DNA of 64,000 nt from Planctomycetota bacterium (GTDB taxonomy: Bacteria > Planctomycetota > UBA8742 > UBA2392). The stretch spans positions 34,587-98,586 of the forward strand of contig JACKIE010000010.1 in NCBI GenBank assembly GCA_020638635.1, written 5' to 3'. A model generated the notes under the pieces. The model made no database searches and had not been told where the DNA came from. It saw only the letters and a list, made by a program, of their open reading frames with translations. Position numbers and translations under genes: made by a program. Positions 25,801 through 33,619 of the stretch are shown here, one piece after another; the first letter of the stretch is position 1; each line of letters starts with the position of its first letter.

Positions 25801-26427
25801 GTCTCGCAACCCGGCAAAGACCGGACGGACGACTGGTGGTGGTCCGACGGCACGGTGGCGGGAACCGTCCTGGCACGCGCCGGCGTGCCGTCCGAAACGC
25901 GTGTGCTCGGCACCGCCGGCGGGGTGGCGCTGCTCGCCTGGGCCTTCGAAGGAATAGGCACGGAACTGGCACGCTTCGGCAGCAACGACCCCGGCCTGCA
26001 GCTCACGGCCGCCGGTACGCTGACCACCGGCGAGGCTTCCGCCGCATTGGCCGACGCGGTGCTGGAACTGGATGACGCCGGGCTGATCGGCGGCGGGCAG
26101 GTGGTGCTCAGCCTCTCGGGCGCAGGCGCCAGCTGGAGCTGCGCCGACGGAAACACCGGCAAGGGCCTAGAGATGCGGAAGGAGGACTGGCGGACCACCA
26201 GCTTCTACGTGGACGGCCGCCTGGTCGCCACCGCCGCCGGCAACGAACTGTCCGGGGATACCCTCAGGCTGGCGATCCAGGACGGCACCACGCCCGATGA
26301 CATGAAACAGCTGCTGCTGGGCCTGCGCGTGAAGGCGAAGAACAGCGGCAGCTTCGAGCTGCAGGTGGGCATCGGTGACGGCCACGGCGGCTGCACCAAA
26401 GCGCAGGTCAGCCTTGAAGTGAAGTAG
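22882..26427 (+). CDS. Secreted ELWxTDGTxxGT repeat protein
   Basis: About 1181 residues with a Sec signal peptide (MSIIRCLLPVFLCALTAPLSAQ). Twelve copies of the (E/D)LWxTDGTxxGTxxx motif are spread through it, e.g. ELWVTDGTQTGTR, QLWTTDGTAKGTR and WLWRTDGTAEGTR. These repeats are thought to form beta-propeller-like blades in extracellular proteins of planctomycetes, myxobacteria and others. The last 150 residues form a separate beta domain (LQLTAAGTLTTGEAS onward). I prefer the ATG at 22882, which has GGGGGCGAAG upstream, over the one at 22870. Exact role unknown. Confidence 0.9.
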   Translation: MSIIRCLLPVFLCALTAPLSAQHLLKDLSPGSDPGAGCNPSEMAVIGDTLVFTAFRGKYELWASPVAKSEPRMLANWPRPEWKKDEYGDTLTGQPAWYPSQFTVMGGKLYFVAASGGSGQELWVTDGTQTGTRCVVAYNETGYGGVVTMLHPCGDRLFFVSQSDNFPGAALFYTDGTKEGTHVASQLDFAELDRIQGRVAVDGRRVWYAAMNMEFRTEVRYFDPETEKEVAVANLDITDVLGFWVVEGRVFYTSGSDPKKAQCWTFTEKDPAPVLLAESSREFSMITAPAYHNGAWWLVWFKDSSWSLVSSDGTKEGTKARAELSFGFADLWGSQKPGFVRLAGETVLACPSMGGKSGLWSLGGDEPKLLWASPDREFVYLHDEDRLYAFGREPKAGASHSGWAVTAKDGKLAFTENFEKLDYDRYRPFHGCNGRQVFFRADRDGSGPEVFRVSGDKFELFIDLVRKPQSSTLSPMVQAAGGTWFCASAGKGRCDLFLTDGTPDGTQQVIEHFADYLATPRLFRFEADGPWYFFGPGQDEKLAALQLWTTDGTAKGTRRVSAFPTNAAPTGLVWKLGDRYVWTVVTARDNWGYALVSLASAGLDGANVQVLNGDIGEDGYSPGGWASTFPIGNRILWRHKSALWASDGTREGTGSLKEVWKGSIYDRQIMYSEVAEAAVFITAVDGKWSIWRTDGTAEGTLELLNTGIEYKHSDRPMILGDEHQVFIRMLKYASNSAATSWLWRTDGTAEGTRELRKIELTKKRDYDPIDGIQPIAMINGKLAMACISAEHGAEPWLSDGTVEGTRLWKDVNKGNADWYGRQQTVVGDRLFAICSMWDTKQEGLVAFDTDSGDATTLISCARNTGTAFSSEGRLMAWQERLVVAGPSSAGLWITDGTGEGTVQLLKPESFKGGSVVLAAAKGGFFALVRDAEQLNIWFSDGTPEGTRCVAERVRVRNYTSPVPVRIDDRLLIPVSQPGKDRTDDWWWSDGTVAGTVLARAGVPSETRVLGTAGGVALLAWAFEGIGTELARFGSNDPGLQLTAAGTLTTGEASAALADAVLELDDAGLIGGGQVVLSLSGAGASWSCADGNTGKGLEMRKEDWRTTSFYVDGRLVATAAGNELSGDTLRLAIQDGTTPDDMKQLLLGLRVKAKNSGSFELQVGIGDGHGGCTKAQVSLEVK

Positions 26428-26550
26428 CCGGGCACTTGTGACGACGCAAGGCCGATGCACCTATTGCGCTTTCGCAAAGGATGCGTGATTTCTGGTTTGG
26501 CGCTCTATCGCTGTTTCGCATAAGCTTGCGACAGACGAAACGAGGCCGCC

Positions 26551-27525
26551 ATGAAACCCCTTGCCCTTGCCCTCCTGCTGTGCGTGCTCTGCGCGCCGCT
26601 CTTCGCCCAGGACTTCAGCCCCATCGGCAACACCAACGTCGCCGGCAACGCCGCCTGGATCGCCCACTACACCGTGGACCACGGCGCCTCGCCGCAGGCC
26701 GTCACCATCGACGTCTCCGTCACCACCGCCTCGAATTCCGGCCTGCGCGTGCGCATCCTGGACACCGACGACAAGTCCGTGGCCGGCAGCAACGACGAGG
26801 CTTCAGGCCTGCAGCTTGGGCCCGGCACCGCCGACGCCCAGCTGGTCACGGCCGCGCGCAGCGGCGTGCACGACCTGCTGGTGATCGTGCAGCCGGCGCA
26901 GCCGGGCGGCAGCCTGTTCAACGGCTCGGTGCAGACCAGCGCGGGCGGGCTCACGCTGGTGACCAACAACCAGACCTTTGCCGCCAGCAGCGGGCTGTTC
27001 ATCCCGTTCGGCCTGTATGCGGCCTTCAATGGCGAGCTGAGCACAACCGCGAGCTTCACTACCAACGTGGTGGTGGACTTCGGCGCTGCTCCCCAGGCCA
27101 TGACCTTCGTGTTCGAGGGCATCGGCACAGGCATGAACGAGCTGCGCATCTACGACGTCAGCGGCGGCAACGTGCTGCTGAAGACGCTGAGCGCCACCGT
27201 CAATGGCAACCTGGCCAGCGCCGATTTCGTCACCACGCCGGTTTACGCCGGGCAGGTCGAGTTCCGCGTCGAGGTCGAGGGCGACGGCAGCGCCGGTGAT
27301 ATCTTCTGGGCCATGTGGACGCCCAACACCGTCAGCGTGGTGGGCGGCAGCGGCGACGGTGTCAGCGCGCCCAGCTCAGGCGGCGGCGGCGGCGGAGGGG
27401 GCGGATGCGCGGCCGAGCACGGCCGCAGCTTCGCCGCCTTCGCGTTGCCGCTGCTGGCTATACTGTTCCTGCGTCGTGGGACTCGGCGGCCTTGTGGATG
27501 CCGCGCCACAGCTGGTCGGGGTTGA
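26551..27525 (+). CDS. Secreted protein with Gly-Cys C-terminal sorting tail
   Basis: A 324-residue secreted protein: signal peptide MKPLALALLLCVLCAPLFAQ, two beta-sandwich-like segments (about 30-140 and 150-275), then a poly-Gly linker, a Cys (GGGCAAEHG), a hydrophobic helix (FAAFALPLLAILFL) and Arg residues. This layout is like MYXO-CTERM/Synerg-CTERM surface-sorting signals. Unusually, 14 further residues rich in Cys and Arg follow the Arg cluster, because the frame runs 68 bases into the convergent kdsC-like gene. It follows the ELWxTDGT protein by 123 bases. Confidence 0.8.
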   Translation: MKPLALALLLCVLCAPLFAQDFSPIGNTNVAGNAAWIAHYTVDHGASPQAVTIDVSVTTASNSGLRVRILDTDDKSVAGSNDEASGLQLGPGTADAQLVTAARSGVHDLLVIVQPAQPGGSLFNGSVQTSAGGLTLVTNNQTFAASSGLFIPFGLYAAFNGELSTTASFTTNVVVDFGAAPQAMTFVFEGIGTGMNELRIYDVSGGNVLLKTLSATVNGNLASADFVTTPVYAGQVEFRVEVEGDGSAGDIFWAMWTPNTVSVVGGSGDGVSAPSSGGGGGGGGGCAAEHGRSFAAFALPLLAILFLRRGTRRPCGCRATAGRG

Positions 27526-28015
27526 GTCCCCTGGCCGCGATCACCAGGTCGGCCAGTTCGCGCACGGCGCCGCGCCCGCCCGGCTTATGGGTCACGTGGC
27601 GCGCGCGTTCAATCGCGAAACTCGAGGCGTCGCCCGGCGCGCAGGGAATGCCCGCGACCTCGAAGGCTTCGGCGTCGTTGACGTCGTCGCCGACGTAGAC
27701 GGTTTGCGCAGCCTCGGCCTCGAACTGATTCATCAATGCCTTCAGCGCTTCACCCTTGCGCTTCATGCCCGGCCGATAAGCGCTCAGCATCAGGCGCTTG
27801 ACGCGGCCGGCGACCACGGGGCTGTCCTCGCTGGTGATGATGCAGACGCGCACGCCCGCGGCCTCAAGCAGGCGCAGGCCCATGCCGTCGCGGATGTAGA
27901 AGGGTTTGGCCAGCTCGCCGTCGGGGCCGTAGATCACGGTGCCGTCGGTCAGCACGCCGTCCACGTCGCAGACGAACAGTTTGACGTTGCGCCATTCATC
28001 GTTCGAAACCGTCAT
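27458..28015 (-). CDS. KdsC-type HAD phosphatase (3-deoxy-manno-octulosonate-8-P phosphatase family)
   Basis: A 185-residue HAD-superfamily phosphatase. Motif I is FVCDVDGVLTDG (nucleophile Asp), followed by FYIRDGMGLRLLEAAGV, the Thr/Ser motif II in CIITSEDSP, the Lys in MKRKGEAL and motif IV VGDDVNDAEAFEVAG. KdsC removes phosphate from KDO-8-phosphate in LPS core synthesis; close relatives act on other nonulosonates. The start at 28015 fits the family; the longer frame upstream runs through a repeat and into tatC. It overlaps the convergent secreted-protein gene by 68 bases. Confidence 0.9.
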   Translation of the reverse strand: MTVSNDEWRNVKLFVCDVDGVLTDGTVIYGPDGELAKPFYIRDGMGLRLLEAAGVRVCIITSEDSPVVAGRVKRLMLSAYRPGMKRKGEALKALMNQFEAEAAQTVYVGDDVNDAEAFEVAGIPCAPGDASSFAIERARHVTHKPGGRGAVRELADLVIAARGLNPDQLWRGIHKAAESHDAGTV

Positions 28016-28049
28016 GTTGGACAGAGTACGAAGAAGAGGAGGAGGGTTA

Positions 28050-28107
28050 TAGGGCTTGGGGCTTGGGGCGGAATCGGGATCCCTAAGCCCCAGGCCCGAA
28101 GCCCTAA
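28050..28107. repeat. Inverted repeat of 'GGGCTTGGGG' words
   Basis: The left arm (about 28050-28069) and right arm (about 28086-28107) are inverted copies of AGGGCTTGGGGC words. It fills the gap between tatC and the kdsC-like gene and reaches the last codons of tatC. Confidence 0.75.
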
Positions 28108-29471
28108 CCCCCGCCATTCTTGCCGTTGCGGTCCTGCAGCTCGTGTTCGATGCGGTCCATCCAGGGGCGCAGCTCGCGCTCGAAGAACTGCTCCATGCGC
28201 TGGCTGATGCGGTCCTCGATGTAGCGGGCGAGGTTTTCGTCCACGTTTTCGTCCCAGGGGCGGTCGGGGTATTCCTGTTCCGTGTCGGGTGCCGCTTGTC
28301 CAGCGTCCCGTGTCCCGGGTCCTGTGTCTTGCGGTTCGGATGGCTGCGCCGCAGTCGCCGTTGACACGGGACTTGGGACGGCGGACTCCTGACCGGCCGT
28401 GTTCGACACGGGACTCGGGACGCGGGACTCGGCACTCGCCGTTGCCGTCGCCGTTTCCTGCTCGAACTTCGGCTTGCGCGGCTTGAGCTTCACCTCGACC
28501 GGCGGCTTGTCCGTGTCCTTGTAGTCGTCGTCGAAAATGGTCTCGATGTCCTGGCCGCTCTCCCGAAAGCCGGCAACCAGCTCACGCGCAAACTTGCGTG
28601 CACCGCCCCGGCTGAACTCCTGCAGCTTTTTTTCCAGGTCGATCGCCAGTCCGCCGGCCAGCGCTTCCGGGTCCACTTTCTCGCCGCGCTCGGCGGCCGC
28701 CAGCGCCTCTTTTTCTGCACGTTTCAGTACCTGCCGCTTCCACAGACGGCCGATCCACACCCCGCCTTCCACCAGGAAAAACACCGGCATTCCGGCCAGG
28801 AACATGTCAATCGGACTGCCGGTCGGCGACACGATGGCGCCGATGATCACGGCAATCAGGATGGTGTAGCGCCGCTTGCTCTTGAAGAATTCGGGCGACA
28901 GCAGGCCGAAGCGGATCAACGGGGCGACGACCAGAGGAATCTGGAAGATGAACCCCAGGCCGAAGGTCATGGCGAAGATCAGCCCCAGGTACTGGCCCAG
29001 TGTGTAGCTTTCCTGCACGCCGAATTCGTTGACGTTGAAGCTCAGCAGGAAGGGGATGCTGATCGGCAGCAGCACGTAACGCCCGAAGGCCGCACCGCCC
29101 ATGAACAGCACGAAAATCGAGGGAATGGCGAAGCGGAAGAAGCCGCGCTCGTGGCGGTAAAGCCCGGGCGCGATGAACAGGTAGGCCTGCAGCATCACCC
29201 ACGGGTAGGCGAACACCACGGCCGCGTACAGGCTGACGCGCATGGTGGTGCTGAAGGTTTCCATGGGATTGATGACGACGAACTGGATGCGGTGTCCGTC
29301 GCGGGTGTCCACGGCGATGTCGAGGATGTAGCGGACGATGTCGTCGGCGAAGGTGGCGAAGACCACGGAGAAGACAACGAACACGCCGAGCAGCGACCAG
29401 ATCAGCCGCTTGCGCAGCTCATCGAGGTGGCTGGAGAAGGACACGGGCTCGGCGGTGTCGTCCGGCATCAC
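28104..29471 (-). CDS. tatC: Twin-arginine translocase TatC with long C-terminal extension
   Basis: The multispan core of the Tat system recognises twin-arginine signals of folded proteins. Residues 1-245 are canonical: SFSSHLDELRKRLIWSLL, the NPMETFSTTMRVSLYAA region, FVLFMGGAAFGRY, and FIFQIPLVVAPLIRFGLLSPEFF. About 210 further residues follow: a charged helical part (FSRGGARKFARELV), a low-complexity Ser/Pro/Thr stretch, and an acidic helix-forming end (WDENVDENLARYIEDRI). Normal TatC is about 250 residues. The low-complexity part is encoded by an inverted repeat (28303-28435). No tatA is adjacent. Confidence 0.93.
   Translation of the reverse strand: MMPDDTAEPVSFSSHLDELRKRLIWSLLGVFVVFSVVFATFADDIVRYILDIAVDTRDGHRIQFVVINPMETFSTTMRVSLYAAVVFAYPWVMLQAYLFIAPGLYRHERGFFRFAIPSIFVLFMGGAAFGRYVLLPISIPFLLSFNVNEFGVQESYTLGQYLGLIFAMTFGLGFIFQIPLVVAPLIRFGLLSPEFFKSKRRYTILIAVIIGAIVSPTGSPIDMFLAGMPVFFLVEGGVWIGRLWKRQVLKRAEKEALAAAERGEKVDPEALAGGLAIDLEKKLQEFSRGGARKFARELVAGFRESGQDIETIFDDDYKDTDKPPVEVKLKPRKPKFEQETATATASAESRVPSPVSNTAGQESAVPSPVSTATAAQPSEPQDTGPGTRDAGQAAPDTEQEYPDRPWDENVDENLARYIEDRISQRMEQFFERELRPWMDRIEHELQDRNGKNGGG
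28303..28435. repeat. 'GGGACACGGGAC' word repeat inside tatC
   Basis: Strings of GTCCCGTGTCCCGGGTCC words (28303-28328) are inverted at 28363-28389 and again at 28405-28435. They are read in frame as VPSPVSNTAGQ and VPSPVSTATA-like residues. This is the same kind of word-built palindrome found between genes, here tolerated in the tail of TatC. Confidence 0.75.
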
Positions 29472-29635
29472 GGGAAGCGTAACCCCGCGCGGGCATAAAG
29501 GAAACGCCGGGATTGGGGGCTTTTAGGTCTCGATTCGGCCGAGCATGCAGCGGGGCGGGAAAACATAACCTGTCCTGAGCAGAAGCGGCGTCGAAACTTG
29601 CCGGGCCCTTCGTTTCTTCGTTCCTTCGCGTTGCT

Positions 29636-30024
29636 AGTGCCGTTGTAGTGCTTCGCGACCTTCGTGTGTCTTCGTGGAGAACCGCCTTTTGCAGTTAGCT
29701 TTTCTTGAAAAGCAGCTGCGGTTGTCCACGAAGGGCACGAATGAGCACGAAGTAAAGCATCAGGCCACGCGGGGGCGCGGAGGCGCCAAGGGATGTTCGG
29801 CGCTCGGCAGTCACTTGTGGGGCTGAGCGGCGTGCAACGTCAGGGCGCCAGGTTGCGCCACGGCTCCAGCGTTGTGGAGCGCCCCTTGGCCGATGATCGG
29901 GCAAGCAACGCAAAGGCCGTGGCGTTCTTTGCGCCCTGGCGTTGGATGACGGTCCCTGAACTTGAACTACGTTCGGGCTGAGAAAAGCCCTTGGCGCCTT
30001 TGCGCCTCCGCGTGGCTAATACAG
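29636..30024. repeat. TIR element copy 3 (most complete)
   Basis: Terminal arms 29764-29792 and 29988-30016 are 29-base reverse complements with about three mismatches, beginning GCCACGCGG and ending CCGCGTGGC. Inside, 29834-29864 and about 29917-29945 form a second inverted repeat (CAACG...GCGCCAGG/...CCTGGCGTTG class). A CACGAAGGGCACGAA leader lies just outside (29731-29750). No ORF is supported in the 29472-30207 gap apart from repeats. Confidence 0.85.
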
Positions 30025-30037
30025 TTGCGCTTTCAGC

Positions 30038-30134
30038 GCGCGGACAGGAGTGTCCGCGCCAGTGTACGCAGGGCAGATCTGCTGCACCTGCCCATTGGTG
30101 ATTGAAAACTGGTTATTGGTAATTCGCTGTTCAA
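30038..30134. repeat. GCGCGGACA palindrome plus ATTACCAATT half-repeat
   Basis: GCGCGGACA (30038-30046) pairs with TGTCCGCGC (30051-30059), followed by the AT-rich half-repeat at 30092-30134. It is the same composite as 17831-17912, so these families move or duplicate together. Confidence 0.75.
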
Positions 30135-30207
30135 CGCCCGGCGGTACGCCAAGCCAGGCTCGAAGACGGGCACCATTCGATGAACTCAGGACAGACAGTC
30201 CCCGGCG

Positions 30208-30747
30208 CTACTCGTCTTCGGGAGCGTCGTGGGCCGCGGCGTCGCCGGGCAGGCCCTGGGGTTTGTTGATCTTCGTGGATTCTTCGGGCGCCTGGTCGGT
30301 GTCGTCCAGGTCGTCTTCGTCTTCGTCGTCGGCCAGCTCTTCGGCCTGGCTTTCCTCGAGGCGCGCGGTGTCCTTGCGGTGCTGGTACTCGCGCTCCAGG
30401 ATCACGCGGGCGGTGTCTTTGCCGTCCTCGGTGAGGCTGACGTTGTAGATCTGGTTGGGGCTGGTGCGCCCGGCCATGATAGCGCCCGAGCCGTACTTCA
30501 CGCTGACGAGCCCCAGCTCTTCCAGCGTGTGGATCTCCTGGGTGAAGACGGCCTCGAAGCCCCAGTTGAAGCGCTTGCGGGGCCGGTTTTCCTCGAGGTG
30601 CTTCAGCAGCTCCATGCGCGCCTGGCGGTAGCTGGCCTGGTTGGTGCCCAGCTCTTCCATGCGGCGGTGCAGATACTTCAGCAGTTCGCGCCCGACCTCG
30701 GTGATCGTGCGCTCTTCGTCGTCCGGTTTTTCGTTCTCAGGTGCCAA
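30208..30747 (-). CDS. Hypothetical protein, winged-helix-like with acidic tail
   Basis: A 179-residue cytoplasmic protein. The middle (about 55-120; FTQEIHTLEELGLVSVKYGSG then YNVSLTEDGKDTA) looks like a winged helix, followed by a very acidic low-complexity tail (DDEDEDDLDD). The start is TTG at 30747, overlapping the 3' end of the upstream TIM-barrel gene by 11 bases, so translation is probably coupled. No family assigned. A DNA-binding role is possible. Confidence 0.65.
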   Translation of the reverse strand: MAPENEKPDDEERTITEVGRELLKYLHRRMEELGTNQASYRQARMELLKHLEENRPRKRFNWGFEAVFTQEIHTLEELGLVSVKYGSGAIMAGRTSPNQIYNVSLTEDGKDTARVILEREYQHRKDTARLEESQAEELADDEDEDDLDDTDQAPEESTKINKPQGLPGDAAAHDAPEDE

Positions 30748-31564
30748 TGCAGCTGTCCAGGAATGCCTTTGCCCGTCTGGCCGTTTCCACCGCGTTGCGG
30801 CTGGCCTCGCTCAACTCCACGCAGGCCGGGCCCTCATAGCCGATTTCCCGCAGCGCCTGAAAGGTGCGCGCGAAATCGACGCTGCCTTCGCCGAAGTACA
30901 GGTGGCGATGACGCCCCGGAAGCATGTCATCGAGTTGAACATTATAGAGCACGTCCTGATAAATCGACAGATACTCCCACTCCGGCTTCTCTTCCACACA
31001 CTCAAGGTGACCAATGTCCAGCGTCAGCCCCGGCCGACTTCCAACTAACCCCGCCAGCCGTTCGTAGTCGCCCATCTTCTCGACCAGCATGCCGGGCTCA
31101 GGCTCAAGGGCCGCGCGCGTGCCGTGCAGGCTGCAGACTTCTTCGATCTTGCCCACGTGATAGGCGAGGCGCTTGAACAGCTCGTCATCACCGCTGCTCC
31201 AGCCTTCCGGCCGGGCACCCGACCAGTACGAGAGCGCGGAGGCGCCCAGGTCGCCGGCGATCTCGGCCGCGCGGTACAGGAAGTGCACGCGCGAGTCGCA
31301 GTCGTCGTCCAACAGGGTGGGACGGTGCTTGCGCCGTGCATCCAGCAGGTAGCGCGAGCCGGTCTCGATCACGCAGGAGAGATTCAGCCGGTTGAGCTGC
31401 TTGGCCACCTCGTTGACCTCAAGGGCCGAGGCGGCGAAAGGGTTGAGGTGGTGGACATCCAGCGTCAAAGCAACGTACGAGTAGCCCAGCTCGGCAATGA
31501 TCTCGATGGCGTCTTCCAGCCGGTGGAACGCGAAGCCGTTGGTGTTGTAGCCGAGTTGGAGCAT
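30737..31564 (-). CDS. Sugar phosphate isomerase/epimerase family TIM barrel
   Basis: A 275-residue protein of the xylose-isomerase-like/AP-endonuclease-2 superfamily. The beta/alpha pattern and metal-binding residues are visible: YVALTLDVHHLNPF, ALEPEPGML (Glu), GLTLDIGHLECV (Asp/His), VQLDDMLPGRHRHLYFGEGSVDF (Asp, His, Glu) and CVELSEASRNA. Such enzymes isomerise or cleave sugars and cyclitols; the substrate cannot be told. It is followed without a gap by the winged-helix-like protein. Confidence 0.85.
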   Translation of the reverse strand: MLQLGYNTNGFAFHRLEDAIEIIAELGYSYVALTLDVHHLNPFAASALEVNEVAKQLNRLNLSCVIETGSRYLLDARRKHRPTLLDDDCDSRVHFLYRAAEIAGDLGASALSYWSGARPEGWSSGDDELFKRLAYHVGKIEEVCSLHGTRAALEPEPGMLVEKMGDYERLAGLVGSRPGLTLDIGHLECVEEKPEWEYLSIYQDVLYNVQLDDMLPGRHRHLYFGEGSVDFARTFQALREIGYEGPACVELSEASRNAVETARRAKAFLDSCIGT

Positions 31565-31567
31565 GGC

Positions 31568-31655
31568 TCAATTCAAAATGAAAAATGCAAAATTCAAAGT
31601 GGGCTGCTGATGGTGGTGGCCTGAACGGTGAACTTTGAATTTTTCACTCTGAATT
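31568..31655. repeat. AT-rich inverted repeat, 'AATTCAAAAT' words
   Basis: ATTCAAAATG/AATGCAAAATTCAAAG words (31568-31598) are inverted at about 31630-31655. It fills the gap between the TIM-barrel gene and the sulfatase-like gene. Confidence 0.8.
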
Positions 31656-31657
31656 GG

Positions 31658-33619
31658 CTACCGCTCCCACGGCGCCAGTTTCAGCGGTTCGCCGGCCTGC
31701 ATCCTCTGCAGATCCTGCTGCGCTTCCTTCAGGAACGGCAGCCCCTGCGGCACCGTCTGCAGGAAGCGGGCTGCCTCTTCCGCGGCCGCGGGCTCGTTGG
31801 GCTTGCCGGCCACGCGGTACGCCGTGAGGTGGAACATCCAGTCGATGGCCGGGTCGTCACTCTCGTTCGCCAGCCTGCGCATGGCGGCGATGTCGTTCAC
31901 CCACACCAGCAGTAGCGCCCTGTTGCGCCGTGTGTCCAGCGCCGCCTGGGTCTGGCCGTGCGCGGCCTGCAACTCGTCCACGCGCCGCAGGGAGTCGGCC
32001 GCCTCGCGCGTCAGCTGCTTGGCCTGCTCGACGCCCATGCCCCGGTCGGCGACCACCTGGCCCTTGTTCACGGCCGCCAGCAGCTTGAGCGCCATCAGGA
32101 AATCGGGTTCGGTTTTCAGCAGCTCGCGCAGCTTGGCGGCGCAGGCGGCGAAGCGCTCCGAATCATACTCCAGCTCCGCGGACTGATAGGCCAACAGGGT
32201 CTTTGCCTTCGTGTGCGGCGACGGGCGCTCACGCGTGTCGCTCAGGGACTCCGGCTCGAAATCCTGGGCCACGGCGGACTCACCGGGGTAGGGCGTGCCG
32301 GCCGTGGATTCGCGCACGGCCCCCTTGCCCTTGCGAGGCGGCACCCAGGCGTTCATCAGGCGATTGATCTCGTTGCGCGCCTCGGCCAGTGCGGTCGAGT
32401 TGCCCTCGGCCGTGTCTTTCTCCTGCCCGGCGTCGGCCAGGTACTTCACCTCGTCGCCGGCGAACAGGGCCAGCGCCTTGGGCGTGCGCAGGGCGCGGAT
32501 CTTGGCCCAGTCGGCGTTCAGCCAGGCGTAGTGGCTCTCGATGTAAATGCCCGCGCGGCCGGGGTCGATGCCGGCGCGCATGGCGGGTGCCAGGCTGATG
32601 CCGTGCATCTGCTTGCGGAACTCGGGGGCTTCCACGCCCATCAGCTCCAGCAGCGTGGGCGCCAGGTCATAGTTCGCGGCCAAGTGCGGCACGCGCGTGC
32701 CGGCCTTCATGCCCGGCGCGCCCTTGATGATCAGCGGCACGCGGGTGGTGGTGTCGTAGCAGTAGTAGCCGTGGGTCAGCTCGTCGTGCTGGCCCAGGCC
32801 CTCGCCGTGGTCGGCGGTGATCACCACCAGGGTGTCCTTGAGCAGCCCGAGCTCGGTCAGGCGCAGCAGGAAACGGCCGATCTCGCGGTCGGTGTAGGCG
32901 ATCTCGCCGTCGTAGCGGGCGGTGTTGTCGCCCTGGAACTGGTCGCCCACGTCTGCGTGGGGCAGGTAGGGCGCGTGCGGATCGAACAGGTGGACGAAGC
33001 AGAAGAAGCGGTCGCTGCCCAGGGTGGAGATCCAGTCGCCGGCCAGCTTCAGGGTTTCGGGTGCGCTGCGCTCGCGCACGGTGAGGCGGCCGGGCTCGAG
33101 GGTGCGGACGTCCTTGTCGTCGTAGACCTCGAAGCCGCGCTCGATGCCGCTGCCGCCCTTCATGGTGTGGGCGCTGACGAAGGCGCCGGTGCGGAAGCCT
33201 TGGGTCTTCATGGTTTCGGGCAGGGTGGCGATTTCGGTGGGCAGCTGGTGGTACAGGTTGTCGCGCACGCGGTGGCCGAGCGTGCTGACGCCCGTGAGCT
33301 GCGTGAGGTGCGCGGGCAGGGTCAGCGGGTAGCAGGTGTGGTGGTTCTCGAACAGCACGCCCTCTTTGGCGAGTGCGTCGATGCTGGGCGAAGTGGGTTT
33401 GCCGTAGCCGTAGCAGCCCAGGTGGTCGGCGCGCAGGGTGTCGATGCTGATCAAGAGCAGATGGCGCGGCGGAGTGACTTGCTCCGGCGGCGGGTTTTCG
33501 CCGCCCTGCTGGTCGAGGTACTTCCAGACGCTGACGGCCACGATACCGGCGATCAGCAGGAAGCCGATCACGCCCCAAATGCCGCCGCGGCGCTTCAGCA
33601 CGGGGGGTTGGTCTTCCAT
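31658..33619 (-). CDS. Membrane-anchored sulfatase-like hydrolase with TPR-like tail
   Basis: About 653 residues. One N-terminal transmembrane segment (IWGVIGFLLIAGIVAVSVW) anchors an alkaline-phosphatase-fold domain outside the membrane. Metal sites are ISIDTLRADHLGCYG and ITADHGEGLGQHDE. The usual sulfatase CxPxR is replaced by LTLPAHLTQLTG, so the nucleophile is probably Thr and not formylglycine; phosphodiesterase or phosphotransferase activity is as likely as sulfatase. TPR-like helices occupy about 500-640. The start ATG overlaps the rseP stop (TGATG); an ATG 12 bases upstream is also possible. Confidence 0.85.
   Translation of the reverse strand: MEDQPPVLKRRGGIWGVIGFLLIAGIVAVSVWKYLDQQGGENPPPEQVTPPRHLLLISIDTLRADHLGCYGYGKPTSPSIDALAKEGVLFENHHTCYPLTLPAHLTQLTGVSTLGHRVRDNLYHQLPTEIATLPETMKTQGFRTGAFVSAHTMKGGSGIERGFEVYDDKDVRTLEPGRLTVRERSAPETLKLAGDWISTLGSDRFFCFVHLFDPHAPYLPHADVGDQFQGDNTARYDGEIAYTDREIGRFLLRLTELGLLKDTLVVITADHGEGLGQHDELTHGYYCYDTTTRVPLIIKGAPGMKAGTRVPHLAANYDLAPTLLELMGVEAPEFRKQMHGISLAPAMRAGIDPGRAGIYIESHYAWLNADWAKIRALRTPKALALFAGDEVKYLADAGQEKDTAEGNSTALAEARNEINRLMNAWVPPRKGKGAVRESTAGTPYPGESAVAQDFEPESLSDTRERPSPHTKAKTLLAYQSAELEYDSERFAACAAKLRELLKTEPDFLMALKLLAAVNKGQVVADRGMGVEQAKQLTREAADSLRRVDELQAAHGQTQAALDTRRNRALLLVWVNDIAAMRRLANESDDPAIDWMFHLTAYRVAGKPNEPAAAEEAARFLQTVPQGLPFLKEAQQDLQRMQAGEPLKLAPWER

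Noticed and set aside
31658..33619. Classical formylglycine sulfatase
   Set aside because: The CxPxR motif needed for formylglycine is absent; LTLPAH occupies its place, so only 'sulfatase-like' is justified.
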